Assembly: GCA_945861275.1 (NCBI GenBank)
Contig: CAMATZ010000015.1
Span: 1 to 64,000 of the forward strand
Source of the DNA: Bordetella parapertussis
Lineage (GTDB): Bacteria; Pseudomonadota; Gammaproteobacteria; Burkholderiales; SG8-41
Direction: 5' to 3'
Length of the DNA: 64,000 nucleotides
The translations under genes and the position numbers were made by a program. Shown here piece after piece: positions 17,967-26,142 of this stretch (positions are counted from its first letter, which is position 1; each line of letters opens with the position of its first letter). Under the pieces are notes generated by a model. That model saw only the letters and a list, made by a program, of their open reading frames with translations, searched no databases and had not been told where the DNA came from.

Positions 17967-19712
17967 ATGAATACTGTATCTGACCACAGCACACCGCTGG
18001 TGCGCCACAAACTGCCTGAGCTGTGCGGTGCGCATGTGCTGGCGCGCGCGCTGAAGCGCCACGGCGTCGAGGTGTTGTTCGGACAAAGCCTGCCGTCTGC
18101 GCTGCTGCTGGTGATACCCGAGTTTGGCATGCGGCAGATTGCGTATCGAACCGAGAATGCGGGTGCGGCGATGGCGGACGGCTATGCACGCGCATCGCAA
18201 AAAGTGGGTGTAGTCACCGCGCAAAACGGGCCGGCAGCGGCCTTGCTTGCGCCGGGATTGGCTGAGGCGCTGAAGGTATCAGTGCCCATCGTCGCCATTG
18301 TGCAGGATGTGCGGCGCAACCAGACCGACAAGAACGCGTTTCAGGAGCTTGATCACTTTGATATTTTTCGCGGCTGCGCAAAATGGGTGAAGCGCGTTAG
18401 TGACATCACCCGCATTGAAGACTACGTGGATATGGCGTTTACCGCCGCTGCCGGCGGAAGGCCGGGGCCGGTGGTGCTGCTGTTTCCGCAGGATTTGCTG
18501 CTGGAACCCGTGACACAGGAGGCAGGTGAAGTGCGGCATGCCTCGCTTGGAACCTATCCGCTCGACCGCTGCGTGGCGGACCCGGCACGCATCGAGGAAG
18601 CCGCACGCTGGCTGGCGCAGGCGCAGCAGCCGTTGATTGTTGCCGGCGGCGGCGTGCATCTTTCCGCCGCGCATGAGGTGCTGGCGCGGCTGCAGGAGTC
18701 GGCGAGCCTGCCGGTTGCAACCACCAGCATGGGCAAGGGTGCGGTGGCCGAGACGCACGCGCTGTCGCTGGGTGTGATCGGCTACTTCATGGGCACCCGC
18801 GGCATGGCGCGACATCTGCGCGCGCTGGTGGAGCAGGCGGACTGTGTGCTGTTCGTAGGTGACCGCACCAACCAGAATGGCACCGATTCATGGACGCTGT
18901 TTCCGAAGAACGCGCGCTACATCCACATCGACATCGATGGGCAGGAGGTCGGACGTAACTACGAGGCCTTGCGGCTGGTGGGCGATGCCAAGCTCACGCT
19001 CAGCGCGCTGAACGACGCCATGCTGCGCCTTGATCTGGGAAAACGCCGCGCTGCGCGCAGCGAAGTCGAGCGAAAAATCGCCGTGGGTAAAAAAGCGTTT
19101 CAGGAGGAAGCGCACAGCATGTTGAATTCGGACGCCGTACCTATACGCCCGGAACGGTTGATGCACGACCTGAATGCATTGATTTCGCCCGACACACTGA
19201 TTGTGACCGACGCCAGTTACTCGTCGATCTGGGCGATGAATTACCTAGCCGCGCAAAGCGCGGGGCAGCGCTTTCTAACCGGGCGCGGGCTGGCAGGTTT
19301 GGGCTGGGGATTCCCCGCTGCACTGGGCGCGAAAATCGCGCACCCTGCGCGTGACGTTGTGTGCATCGCAGGCGATGGCGCCTTCGCGCACATGTGGTCA
19401 GAGCTCGAGACCGCAGTGCGCATGAAGATTAAAGTGACAATAATTGTCCTTAGTAATCAAATACTTGGATATCAATGGCACGCGGAGGAGGTGATGTATG
19501 GCAGTCACACCGATGCCTGCCAATTTTCACCAGTGGATCATGCGGCTATTGCGCGCGCGTGTGGCTGTGAGGGTGTGCGCATTGAAAAGCCCGCGGATTT
19601 CAAGCCCGCGTTGGAGCGTGCACTGCGCTCTTCAACCACCACCTTGATCGATGTCGTGATTGATCCGAAAGCGTATCCGCCGATTACGCTGTATGAAGGC
19701 AGGATGGGGTAG
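17967..19712 (+). CDS. Thiamine-diphosphate-dependent enzyme, acetolactate synthase-like (I)
   Basis: A 581-residue ThDP enzyme with the full three-domain layout. The Pyr domain has Glu63 in YRTENAGAAMADGYAR, the activating glutamate. The middle domain is around residues 200-340 (LIVAGGGVHLSA). The PP domain carries the metal/ThDP motif from GDGAFAH at residue 469 to the Asn of VLSNQ. Family members include acetolactate synthase, glyoxylate carboligase, sulfoacetaldehyde acetyltransferase and 2-oxoacid decarboxylases. The usual IlvB FAD contacts are not evident to me, so the reaction is open. A Shine-Dalgarno (GAGAGAGGGATGG) precedes ATG 17967. A second ThDP enzyme follows. Confidence 0.85.
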   Translation: MNTVSDHSTPLVRHKLPELCGAHVLARALKRHGVEVLFGQSLPSALLLVIPEFGMRQIAYRTENAGAAMADGYARASQKVGVVTAQNGPAAALLAPGLAEALKVSVPIVAIVQDVRRNQTDKNAFQELDHFDIFRGCAKWVKRVSDITRIEDYVDMAFTAAAGGRPGPVVLLFPQDLLLEPVTQEAGEVRHASLGTYPLDRCVADPARIEEAARWLAQAQQPLIVAGGGVHLSAAHEVLARLQESASLPVATTSMGKGAVAETHALSLGVIGYFMGTRGMARHLRALVEQADCVLFVGDRTNQNGTDSWTLFPKNARYIHIDIDGQEVGRNYEALRLVGDAKLTLSALNDAMLRLDLGKRRAARSEVERKIAVGKKAFQEEAHSMLNSDAVPIRPERLMHDLNALISPDTLIVTDASYSSIWAMNYLAAQSAGQRFLTGRGLAGLGWGFPAALGAKIAHPARDVVCIAGDGAFAHMWSELETAVRMKIKVTIIVLSNQILGYQWHAEEVMYGSHTDACQFSPVDHAAIARACGCEGVRIEKPADFKPALERALRSSTTTLIDVVIDPKAYPPITLYEGRMG

Positions 19713-19736
19713 GTCGGAACGCGCAGCGGTTCCGAC
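19713..19736 (+). terminator. Perfect hairpin right after the first ThDP gene
   Basis: GTCGGAAC and GTTCCGAC form a perfect 8-bp stem around GCGCAGCG, beginning on the base after the TAG. No T-run follows, so it is either a weak or Rho-assisted terminator, or a mRNA-stabilising hairpin. Confidence 0.45.
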
Positions 19737-19836
19737 AGTGATGTTGGCACGTAAGATAATGTCAGTACTGAGGTGTGGCCGCGATCGAAGCGGCGGGCGT
19801 GTGAGCTGAAACTATTCAAACAAAGGATGGCTAGCG

Positions 19837-21519
19837 ATGGCAAGCATACAGGCGGGTCAGGCAGTAATCGAAACGTTGGGGGCGGAAGGGGTTGAGTACG
19901 TGTTCGGTGTGACGGGCACCACCACCAACACCATGGTGACGGCGTTACACGGGCGCAGCGACATGCGCTTTCTCGACACGCGCCACGAGGAAGGGGCCGC
20001 GTTCATGGCCTACGGCTATAGCCGCGCGTCGGGCAAGCCTGCGGTGTGCATGACGACTTCGGGGCCGGCAACGATCAACCTGATGACCGGCATTGCGTTG
20101 GCCTACAAGGGCCGTGCGCCGGTGGTGGTGATCGCAGGCGACGTCGAACGCTCGAACCTCGACCGCGACGGGGCGCAATCCTTCGACCTCGTGAACCTGT
20201 TAAAGCCGGTCACTTATCTTGCCCGGCACGCGCACCAGACCGAGCGCATACCGCAACTGCTCCACGACGCGTTCCGCGCCGCCCTAGCGGGCAAGCGCGG
20301 CCCCGCCTTTGTCAACATACCGCGCGACCTGCTGGAGAACCAGACCATAGACGTGGAACTGGCGCGTCCGTCCTCGTACCGGCCGGTCGAGTGGCGCATG
20401 CCGGGGGACCCCGACGCCATCCGGCGGGCGGTGGAGGTGCTCTTAACCGCGGAGCGGCCGCTGCTGCTCGCGGGCGGCGGCGTCATAGACAGCGAGGCGA
20501 GCGAGGAGGCCACAGCACTCGCAGAGCTCGCCGGCATGGCGATGGTTCCCTCGTACGGGCACAACGACGCTGTGCCGAACAGCCACGCGTTATTCGTGGG
20601 GACACCCGGCAATCGGGGCGCGCCGGAAGCACTGGAAGCGATCAATCACGCGGATGTCATACTTGCGCTGGGTTCGCGACTCAATCAACATTCGACGCAC
20701 TGGAATTACAGCATCATCAATCCGAAAACGCGCATCGTGCAGGTGGACATAGACGTGCAGGAAGTCGGGCGCAACTATCCGGTGAAAGTGGGCATCGTCG
20801 GCGACGCGAAAGCCGTGGCGCAGCAGTTGCTGCAGGCGCTGCGCGCCGGGAAACAGAATCAACGAGCGGCATGGCGCACGGAAATCGCCGCGCTCAAGGC
20901 GCGACGCAAGGCCCGCCTCGAGGCGGAGTTGTCATTGACGGGCGATCCCATGATGCCGCAACGCGTGTATCCGGAGTTGCGCAAGGTACTGCCAACCGAT
21001 TGCATGGTCACGCTGGACGCCGGTGTAGCGCCGGGGCTGACTTATGACCGGCTGAATTTTGAGCTGCCCCGTACTTTTTTCAATTATTCGGGACACGGCG
21101 GACTGGGCATGGGCTACGCGGTGGGGCTGGGCACCAAGCTCGGGCGGCCGGAACGGCCCGCGATCAGCATACAGGGCGACGGCGGCTTTCTTTACACATC
21201 GCAGGAGATCAACACCGCCGTGCGCCACCGCATCCCGCTGGTGAGCATTGTGCTGAACAACAGTTGCCATGGCGCGGAAAAAGCGCAGCAGCAGCGCCAC
21301 TTTGGCGCGCGCTACGTCGGGGTCGATTTGGTCAACCCGCGCTTCGACCGGCTGGCAGAGGTTTACGGGGCGCGCGGCTACTACGTCACGCGCCCGCAGG
21401 ACATTGCCGGGACCGTTGCCGCCGCGCTCAAACTCGATGTTCCCAGTGTGATCGAAATCCCTGTCGCGGAGTATTTTCCGCTGGCGGCGAAATTGCCCGG
21501 AGGCACGGGCGGGCACTAA
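19837..21519 (+). CDS. Thiamine-diphosphate-dependent enzyme, acetolactate synthase-like (II)
   Basis: A 560-residue ThDP enzyme. Glu51 in DTRHEEGAAFMAYGY is the expected catalytic glutamate, LLLAGGGVI marks the middle domain, and GDGGFLYTS at residue 447 to VLNNS is the ThDP/metal motif. It is clearly homologous to its neighbour but divergent, so the pair is not a recent duplication. The 5' half (about 20100-20570) looks richer in C/G-ending codons than the rest by eye. A Shine-Dalgarno (AAAGGATGG) precedes ATG 19837. Substrate unknown; a 2-oxoacid decarboxylase or carboligase is most likely. Confidence 0.85.
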   Translation: MASIQAGQAVIETLGAEGVEYVFGVTGTTTNTMVTALHGRSDMRFLDTRHEEGAAFMAYGYSRASGKPAVCMTTSGPATINLMTGIALAYKGRAPVVVIAGDVERSNLDRDGAQSFDLVNLLKPVTYLARHAHQTERIPQLLHDAFRAALAGKRGPAFVNIPRDLLENQTIDVELARPSSYRPVEWRMPGDPDAIRRAVEVLLTAERPLLLAGGGVIDSEASEEATALAELAGMAMVPSYGHNDAVPNSHALFVGTPGNRGAPEALEAINHADVILALGSRLNQHSTHWNYSIINPKTRIVQVDIDVQEVGRNYPVKVGIVGDAKAVAQQLLQALRAGKQNQRAAWRTEIAALKARRKARLEAELSLTGDPMMPQRVYPELRKVLPTDCMVTLDAGVAPGLTYDRLNFELPRTFFNYSGHGGLGMGYAVGLGTKLGRPERPAISIQGDGGFLYTSQEINTAVRHRIPLVSIVLNNSCHGAEKAQQQRHFGARYVGVDLVNPRFDRLAEVYGARGYYVTRPQDIAGTVAAALKLDVPSVIEIPVAEYFPLAAKLPGGTGGH

Positions 21520-21820
21520 GGGCCGGCACCCGTTCTGAACACGGTGGCCGAACCGACCGCATAGGGTCCCCCCGAAATCCTGCGACACCCTATGACGAAC
21601 GTTAAGTTGTGGCGCTGCAGCATTGCGCAGTGCATGAATTCGCACCACCGGCTTAGGAGTTGATTGATTGCGGAGCGGCTATCGAACGGTTAATCTTGTG
21701 GCTGGGGAGCATCTTGTATTGTGAGGTTAGCAACCTAAATACGTCAGGTTGTTTTCTGCCTGATTCAGGAGAGTTATTAAAACGCCATAAATAATTTGTT
21801 GAGTTGAGGAGGGAGGGCTG
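21520..21820 (+). other. Intergenic leader before the DUF1302 gene
   Basis: About 300 bases with no supported gene. The first 140 bases are GC-rich and the last 160 AT-rich. It ends in a strong Shine-Dalgarno (GAGGAGGGAGGG) for the DUF1302 gene. A short hairpin, AGGTT-AGC-AACCT, lies inside the candidate promoter spacer near 21723-21735. Confidence 0.5.
21714..21741 (+). promoter_or_regulatory. Candidate sigma-70 promoter for the DUF1302/DUF1329/RND genes
   Basis: TTGTAT at 21714-21719, a 16-base spacer and TAAATA at 21736-21741. The small inverted repeat AGGTT/AACCT sits between the boxes and could be an operator. Predicted leader is about 75 bases. Confidence 0.4.
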
Positions 21821-23710
21821 ATGAAGATGGATGCGCGCATTTCCGCACAACAATTCCTGGCTGCAGCAATGGTGCTGGCGTTTTTGCCCCTATCGGCGCA
21901 GGCCTTCCAGATCAAGAATCAGGACGGCAAGGTCATTGGCAGTTTTGACACCACGGTAAGTATTGCCGGGTCGTGGCGTGCCCAGGGACGGGATTCGTCG
22001 CTGGTGGGCATTACCAATGGCGGCACCTCGCGCGATATCAACAGCGACGACGGCAATCTCAATTACAACAATAACAAGCTGTTCTCCAGCCCGATCAGGG
22101 TTACTCACGAACTGGGGCTAAAGCAGGGCAACTACGGCCTGTTTGCCCGCGGTACGTATTTTCACGATTTCTCCTATCACCGCCAGGACGAGAGCGTGGC
22201 CAGTGGGTTCGGTTCCACCGGCAAGGACCGTTTGGGCCAGGACGCGGAACTGCTGGACGCTTTTGTTTATGGCGGATTCAACAGCTTCGGGGGACGCAAA
22301 CTCAATGTCAGACTTGGCAATCAAGTCCTCAACTGGGGCGAAAGTACTTTTATCCCCAATGGCATCAATGTCATCAATGGCGTGGATGTGGCCAGGCTGC
22401 GCAATCCGGGCGCGGATCTGAAAGAGGCACTGCGTCCTACACCGATGATCTGGGCCTCGCAGGGGCTGACCGACCAGATCAGCATGGAAGGCTTTTATTC
22501 CTTCCGCTGGCGGGAAACACGCATCGATCCACGGGGTTCGTACTTCAGCACCACGGACGCGCTGTCGCCTGATGGGGACAAGGTGTTTGTCGGCAGCGGC
22601 CGCCGTGTTGACCAACACCTTGCTCCCGGCCTGTTCATTCCTGGGGCGACCCAATCCGCGGCGGTATGGGCGCCGCGGTCGGCGGACCGTAAGCCAGGCA
22701 ACAATGGTGAATACGGCGTTACCTTACGCGCGCTGCTGCCTGCGTTGAATAACAGTGAACTCGGCTTGTCTTTTGTCAATTATCATAGCCGCACGCCTTT
22801 TCTCTCCGGGTTTCGCGGCGGCGCCACAGTGGCCGCGAGTGCTGGTGTCGGCGGTTGCTTGACACCGAACTTTGGTTTTCTGCTTACCGGGGGCGCCATA
22901 GGTGCACTGTGTACAGCACCCGCCACCTATTTCGCTGATTATCCGGAAAACATCCGCTTGTTCGGCTTGAGTTTTAATACCGCCGGGCCCTGGGGCATCG
23001 CGTTGCAGGGTGAGTATTCGTACCGTCCGAATCAACCGCTACAACTCGCCCCCATCGAAGTGATCCTCGCTGCCGGCGGGCTTGCCAACAATATTACCGG
23101 CGGCACCGTAGCGGCTGCCAGCGTTCCTATCGGTCGCGAGATCACCGGCTTTCAGCGGGTAAATATGCACCAAATGCAATTTACCGGCACCAAGATATTT
23201 GGTCCTACGCTGGGAGCTGAATCGTTGACAGTGGTCGGCGAGGTGGGCGCCTCCTATCTGAATCTGCCCTCGAATTTGCTGTTCGCTGGGCCGGGGGTGG
23301 TGCTGCCTGGACTTGGGTCTTCGACGGCAACGACCTCAGGTTCGACTCAGCCCGGCATGGCGGGTTATGCCACCAAACATTCCTGGGGCTACCGGCTGGT
23401 GGGGGCGCTGTCTTATCCCAACGCCATTGCCGGCGCGACGCTGATTCCACGGGTAGCGTTTTCTCATGACGTGCATGGCGTGGGCCCGACTTTCAATCAG
23501 GACGTCAAAGCAGCGACCTATAGTCTGAGTGCGATTATCAAGCAACAATGGCAGGCTGACATTGCCTACACCTCTTACTGGGGTGGGAGAACTTATTCGG
23601 GCACGGATCCTGGGCCCGTTCCCGCAGGACAAAGCCCGACCTATTCCACCAGTGCCAATGCTATCAAAGACCGGGATTTTATCTCGGTCAGTCTGCGCTA
23701 CTCGTTCTGA
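21821..23710 (+). CDS. DUF1302 family outer membrane protein
   Basis: A 629-residue protein. The signal peptide is cleaved after LSAQA. The mature part is rich in aromatic-alternating strands and ends in SVSLRYSF with a C-terminal Phe, all marks of an outer membrane beta-barrel. FQIKNQDGKVIGSFDTTVSIA and the segment with NLNYNNNKLFSSPIRVTHEL are typical of DUF1302 proteins. It is the first gene of a set with DUF1329, a Ycf48-like protein and an RND/MMPL transporter, a combination seen in many proteobacteria. It may be an outer membrane channel for a hydrophobic or aromatic compound; that is inference. Confidence 0.88.
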   Translation: MKMDARISAQQFLAAAMVLAFLPLSAQAFQIKNQDGKVIGSFDTTVSIAGSWRAQGRDSSLVGITNGGTSRDINSDDGNLNYNNNKLFSSPIRVTHELGLKQGNYGLFARGTYFHDFSYHRQDESVASGFGSTGKDRLGQDAELLDAFVYGGFNSFGGRKLNVRLGNQVLNWGESTFIPNGINVINGVDVARLRNPGADLKEALRPTPMIWASQGLTDQISMEGFYSFRWRETRIDPRGSYFSTTDALSPDGDKVFVGSGRRVDQHLAPGLFIPGATQSAAVWAPRSADRKPGNNGEYGVTLRALLPALNNSELGLSFVNYHSRTPFLSGFRGGATVAASAGVGGCLTPNFGFLLTGGAIGALCTAPATYFADYPENIRLFGLSFNTAGPWGIALQGEYSYRPNQPLQLAPIEVILAAGGLANNITGGTVAAASVPIGREITGFQRVNMHQMQFTGTKIFGPTLGAESLTVVGEVGASYLNLPSNLLFAGPGVVLPGLGSSTATTSGSTQPGMAGYATKHSWGYRLVGALSYPNAIAGATLIPRVAFSHDVHGVGPTFNQDVKAATYSLSAIIKQQWQADIAYTSYWGGRTYSGTDPGPVPAGQSPTYSTSANAIKDRDFISVSLRYSF

Positions 23711-23740
23711 CCCGCGAAAAGAATCTGAGGAGAAAATAAC

Positions 23741-25099
23741 ATGCGCTACTTACGATACGCGGTGTTGAGCGCCGCGCTCGCGCTGTCTACTACGCTGGCT
23801 CTGGCTGCAGTACCGGCGCAGGAGGCTGCACAACTGGGCAAAAACCTCACGCCTTTGGGCGCCGAGCGCGTCGCCAATGCTGCCGGCACCATACCCGCCT
23901 GGGATGGCGGCCTGACCAAGCCGGTCGCGGGTTACACGGAAGGGGGCCATTACCCCGACCCCTACGCCGGCGACAAGCCCCTATTCACCATCAATGCCGC
24001 CAGCATGGAGAAGTACAAAGCGCAGCTGACACCGGGGCAGATGGCAATGCTCAAAACCCATCCCACGTGGAAAATGAACGTCTATCCCGCACGGCGCAGC
24101 GCATCGTTTCCTGACGGGCATTACAAGGAGACTGCTGCCAATGCCGCGAAAGTCAATCTGGTAAGCGGCGGCAATGGTTTCTCCGGGACCAAGGGTGGCA
24201 TTCCATTTCCAATCCCCAAGAGCGGGCTGGAAGTGATCTGGAATCATCTGGCGCGCTATCGCGGTGATACCTATGGTCTGAACTGGAGCCAGGCGTCGGT
24301 GCAGCGTGATGGCAGTCATACCCTGGTGCGCTTCGAGTATGAGTACGATTTTATCTACGGCAACCTGTCCAAGCCGGAAAATACACGCGAAGACAACAAG
24401 CTGTTCAACTTTCTGCAGACGGTGACCGCGCCCGCGCGCCTTGCCGGCCAGGTTTTGCTGGTGCATGAGTATGCGGATCAGGTGAAGCAGGCGCGCAGTG
24501 CATGGACTTATAACCCGGGCCAACGCCGGGTGCGTCTTGCGCCGAACGTGGCTTACGATAATCCGGGAACGGCTGCCGATGGCTTGCGCACCAATGATGA
24601 CTTCCTGATGTTCAACGGCGCGACCGATCGCTATGAATGGAAGCTGGTCGGCAAGCGCGAGATCTACATCCCGTACAATTCCTACAAGCTGACCGGTAAC
24701 TCGGTGAAGTATACCGATGTGCTGAAACCTGGGCACCTCAACCCCGACCTTGCGCGCTATGAGTTGCATCGGGTATGGGTGGTGGAAGCGACCCTCAAAG
24801 ACGGCACCAGTCATGTCTACAAGCGGCGCACTTTCTACGTCGATGAAGATTCGTGGATGGCGGCGGTAGTGGACAAATACGATGCCCGCGGCGAACTGTG
24901 GCGCGTGGCGGAGCAGCACAGTATTAATTTCTACAATATTCCGATGACCTATCCGACCCTGGAAGTACATCATGATCTCCAATCCGGCCGTTACATCGCC
25001 ATGGGGTTGCGCAACGAAGAGTCCAAGGTATATGAGGGCATCAAGCGCACTGACGCGGATTTTTCACCGTCAGGCTTGCGCGGTATCGGCAATCGCTAG
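23741..25099 (+). CDS. DUF1329 family (LolB-like) exported protein
   Basis: A 452-residue protein with a signal peptide ending ALAA. DUF1329 signatures include LGKNLTPLGAERVANAAGTIPAW (residues 31-53), a region around WNHLARYRG, and the C-terminal GRYIAMGLRNEE. It has no lipobox Cys, so it is probably soluble periplasmic or loosely attached to the outer membrane. Spacing to the DUF1302 gene is 30 bases with a Shine-Dalgarno (TGAGGAG), so they share an operon. Family function is not established. Confidence 0.88.
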   Translation: MRYLRYAVLSAALALSTTLALAAVPAQEAAQLGKNLTPLGAERVANAAGTIPAWDGGLTKPVAGYTEGGHYPDPYAGDKPLFTINAASMEKYKAQLTPGQMAMLKTHPTWKMNVYPARRSASFPDGHYKETAANAAKVNLVSGGNGFSGTKGGIPFPIPKSGLEVIWNHLARYRGDTYGLNWSQASVQRDGSHTLVRFEYEYDFIYGNLSKPENTREDNKLFNFLQTVTAPARLAGQVLLVHEYADQVKQARSAWTYNPGQRRVRLAPNVAYDNPGTAADGLRTNDDFLMFNGATDRYEWKLVGKREIYIPYNSYKLTGNSVKYTDVLKPGHLNPDLARYELHRVWVVEATLKDGTSHVYKRRTFYVDEDSWMAAVVDKYDARGELWRVAEQHSINFYNIPMTYPTLEVHHDLQSGRYIAMGLRNEESKVYEGIKRTDADFSPSGLRGIGNR

Positions 25100-25188
25100 T
25101 GCCGGGTTAAGCTTTTCACGCGTAAGCGCTGTGTGGCAAACCTAGTGCTGCACCGTGAGCGACATGCCCCGGCTGTGGTGATGGGGCT

Positions 25189-26142
25189 ATGAGCAGGTTC
25201 GTCGGCATTCTGTTCTCGATTGCCGTATTCCTCGGCGCTACATTCGCTTTTTCACCGCGACCCGCGCCGGTCTTCCCTGCTGCCGGCCTGCGTATCGACA
25301 CCGTTCTGCTGCTCGATGCGGCACGTGCCGGTAAACGGCTGGTGACGGCCGGGGAGCGCGGCCGCATCTTTTTATCGGATGACGAAGGCGCGACCTGGCG
25401 TCCTGCCGTATCTCCGACGCAGTCCACGCTGACCACTTTGTATTTTCACGATGCCCAGCAGGGATGGGCTGGCGGACATGACGGCGTGGTGTTGCATACC
25501 GTGGATGGTGGCGCCAACTGGAAGCAGTTGCGCCATGCGCCAGAGGACGAGCGGCCCCTGTTTGTGATCCGCTTTGACGACGCGCTGCGTGGAACGGCAG
25601 TAGGCGCCTATGGCGCTTATGCGGAATCGCGCGATGGCGGGAAGTCGTGGGCGGAACGCAAAATCTCGGAGTCGGACCGCCACTACAACGCCATGACGGT
25701 GACCGAAAGCGGGCAGCGGCTGATCGCTGGTGAATCCGGTACGTTGCTGGCGTCCTCAGATGGCGGCGAATCGTGGAAAACACTGCCCTCGCCGTATAAG
25801 GGCTCTTATTTCGGCGTGGTGGCTACCGGCAATTCGAATCTGAACGTTTTCGGACTGCGCGGGAATGTTTTTCATTCGGCCGATCTGGGTGCGCAGTGGC
25901 AAGCTGCACAGAGCCATACCCAGGCATCACTGATGGGTGGAAGGGCGTTGGACGCCGGGGTCGCCGTGCTGGTGGGTCAAAACGGCACGATATTGCTCAG
26001 CCGCGATGGCGGCCAGACCTTTGCGTTACATCACGATGCGGGTGGCGCGGCGTTCGCTGCCGCGCTGCCTGTCGCCAACGGTGATCTGCTGGCGTTTGGC
26101 GAGCGCGGCGTAACGCGTATCAGCGGGCTGGCCAAGCCATGA
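25189..26142 (+). CDS. Ycf48-like BNR/Asp-box beta-propeller protein
   Basis: A 317-residue protein with an N-terminal signal/anchor (RFVGILFSIAVFLGATFAF) and at least six Asp-box repeats: DDEGATW, VDGGANW, RDGGKSW, SDGGESW, ADLGAQW and RDGGQTF, spaced about 40 residues apart. This gives a seven-bladed Ycf48-type propeller. In cyanobacteria Ycf48 helps assemble photosystem II. Here it is an accessory to the RND transporter whose ATG overlaps its stop (ATGA). Confidence 0.87.
   Translation: MSRFVGILFSIAVFLGATFAFSPRPAPVFPAAGLRIDTVLLLDAARAGKRLVTAGERGRIFLSDDEGATWRPAVSPTQSTLTTLYFHDAQQGWAGGHDGVVLHTVDGGANWKQLRHAPEDERPLFVIRFDDALRGTAVGAYGAYAESRDGGKSWAERKISESDRHYNAMTVTESGQRLIAGESGTLLASSDGGESWKTLPSPYKGSYFGVVATGNSNLNVFGLRGNVFHSADLGAQWQAAQSHTQASLMGGRALDAGVAVLVGQNGTILLSRDGGQTFALHHDAGGAAFAAALPVANGDLLAFGERGVTRISGLAKP

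Noticed and set aside
19456-19472. TAATCAAATACTTGG inside the first ThDP gene
   Set aside because: Coding and only a partial match to the recurrent motif.
20046-21047. A 333-codon frame-shifted open frame inside the second ThDP gene
   Set aside because: Arg/Gly-rich shadow of a real gene in another frame.
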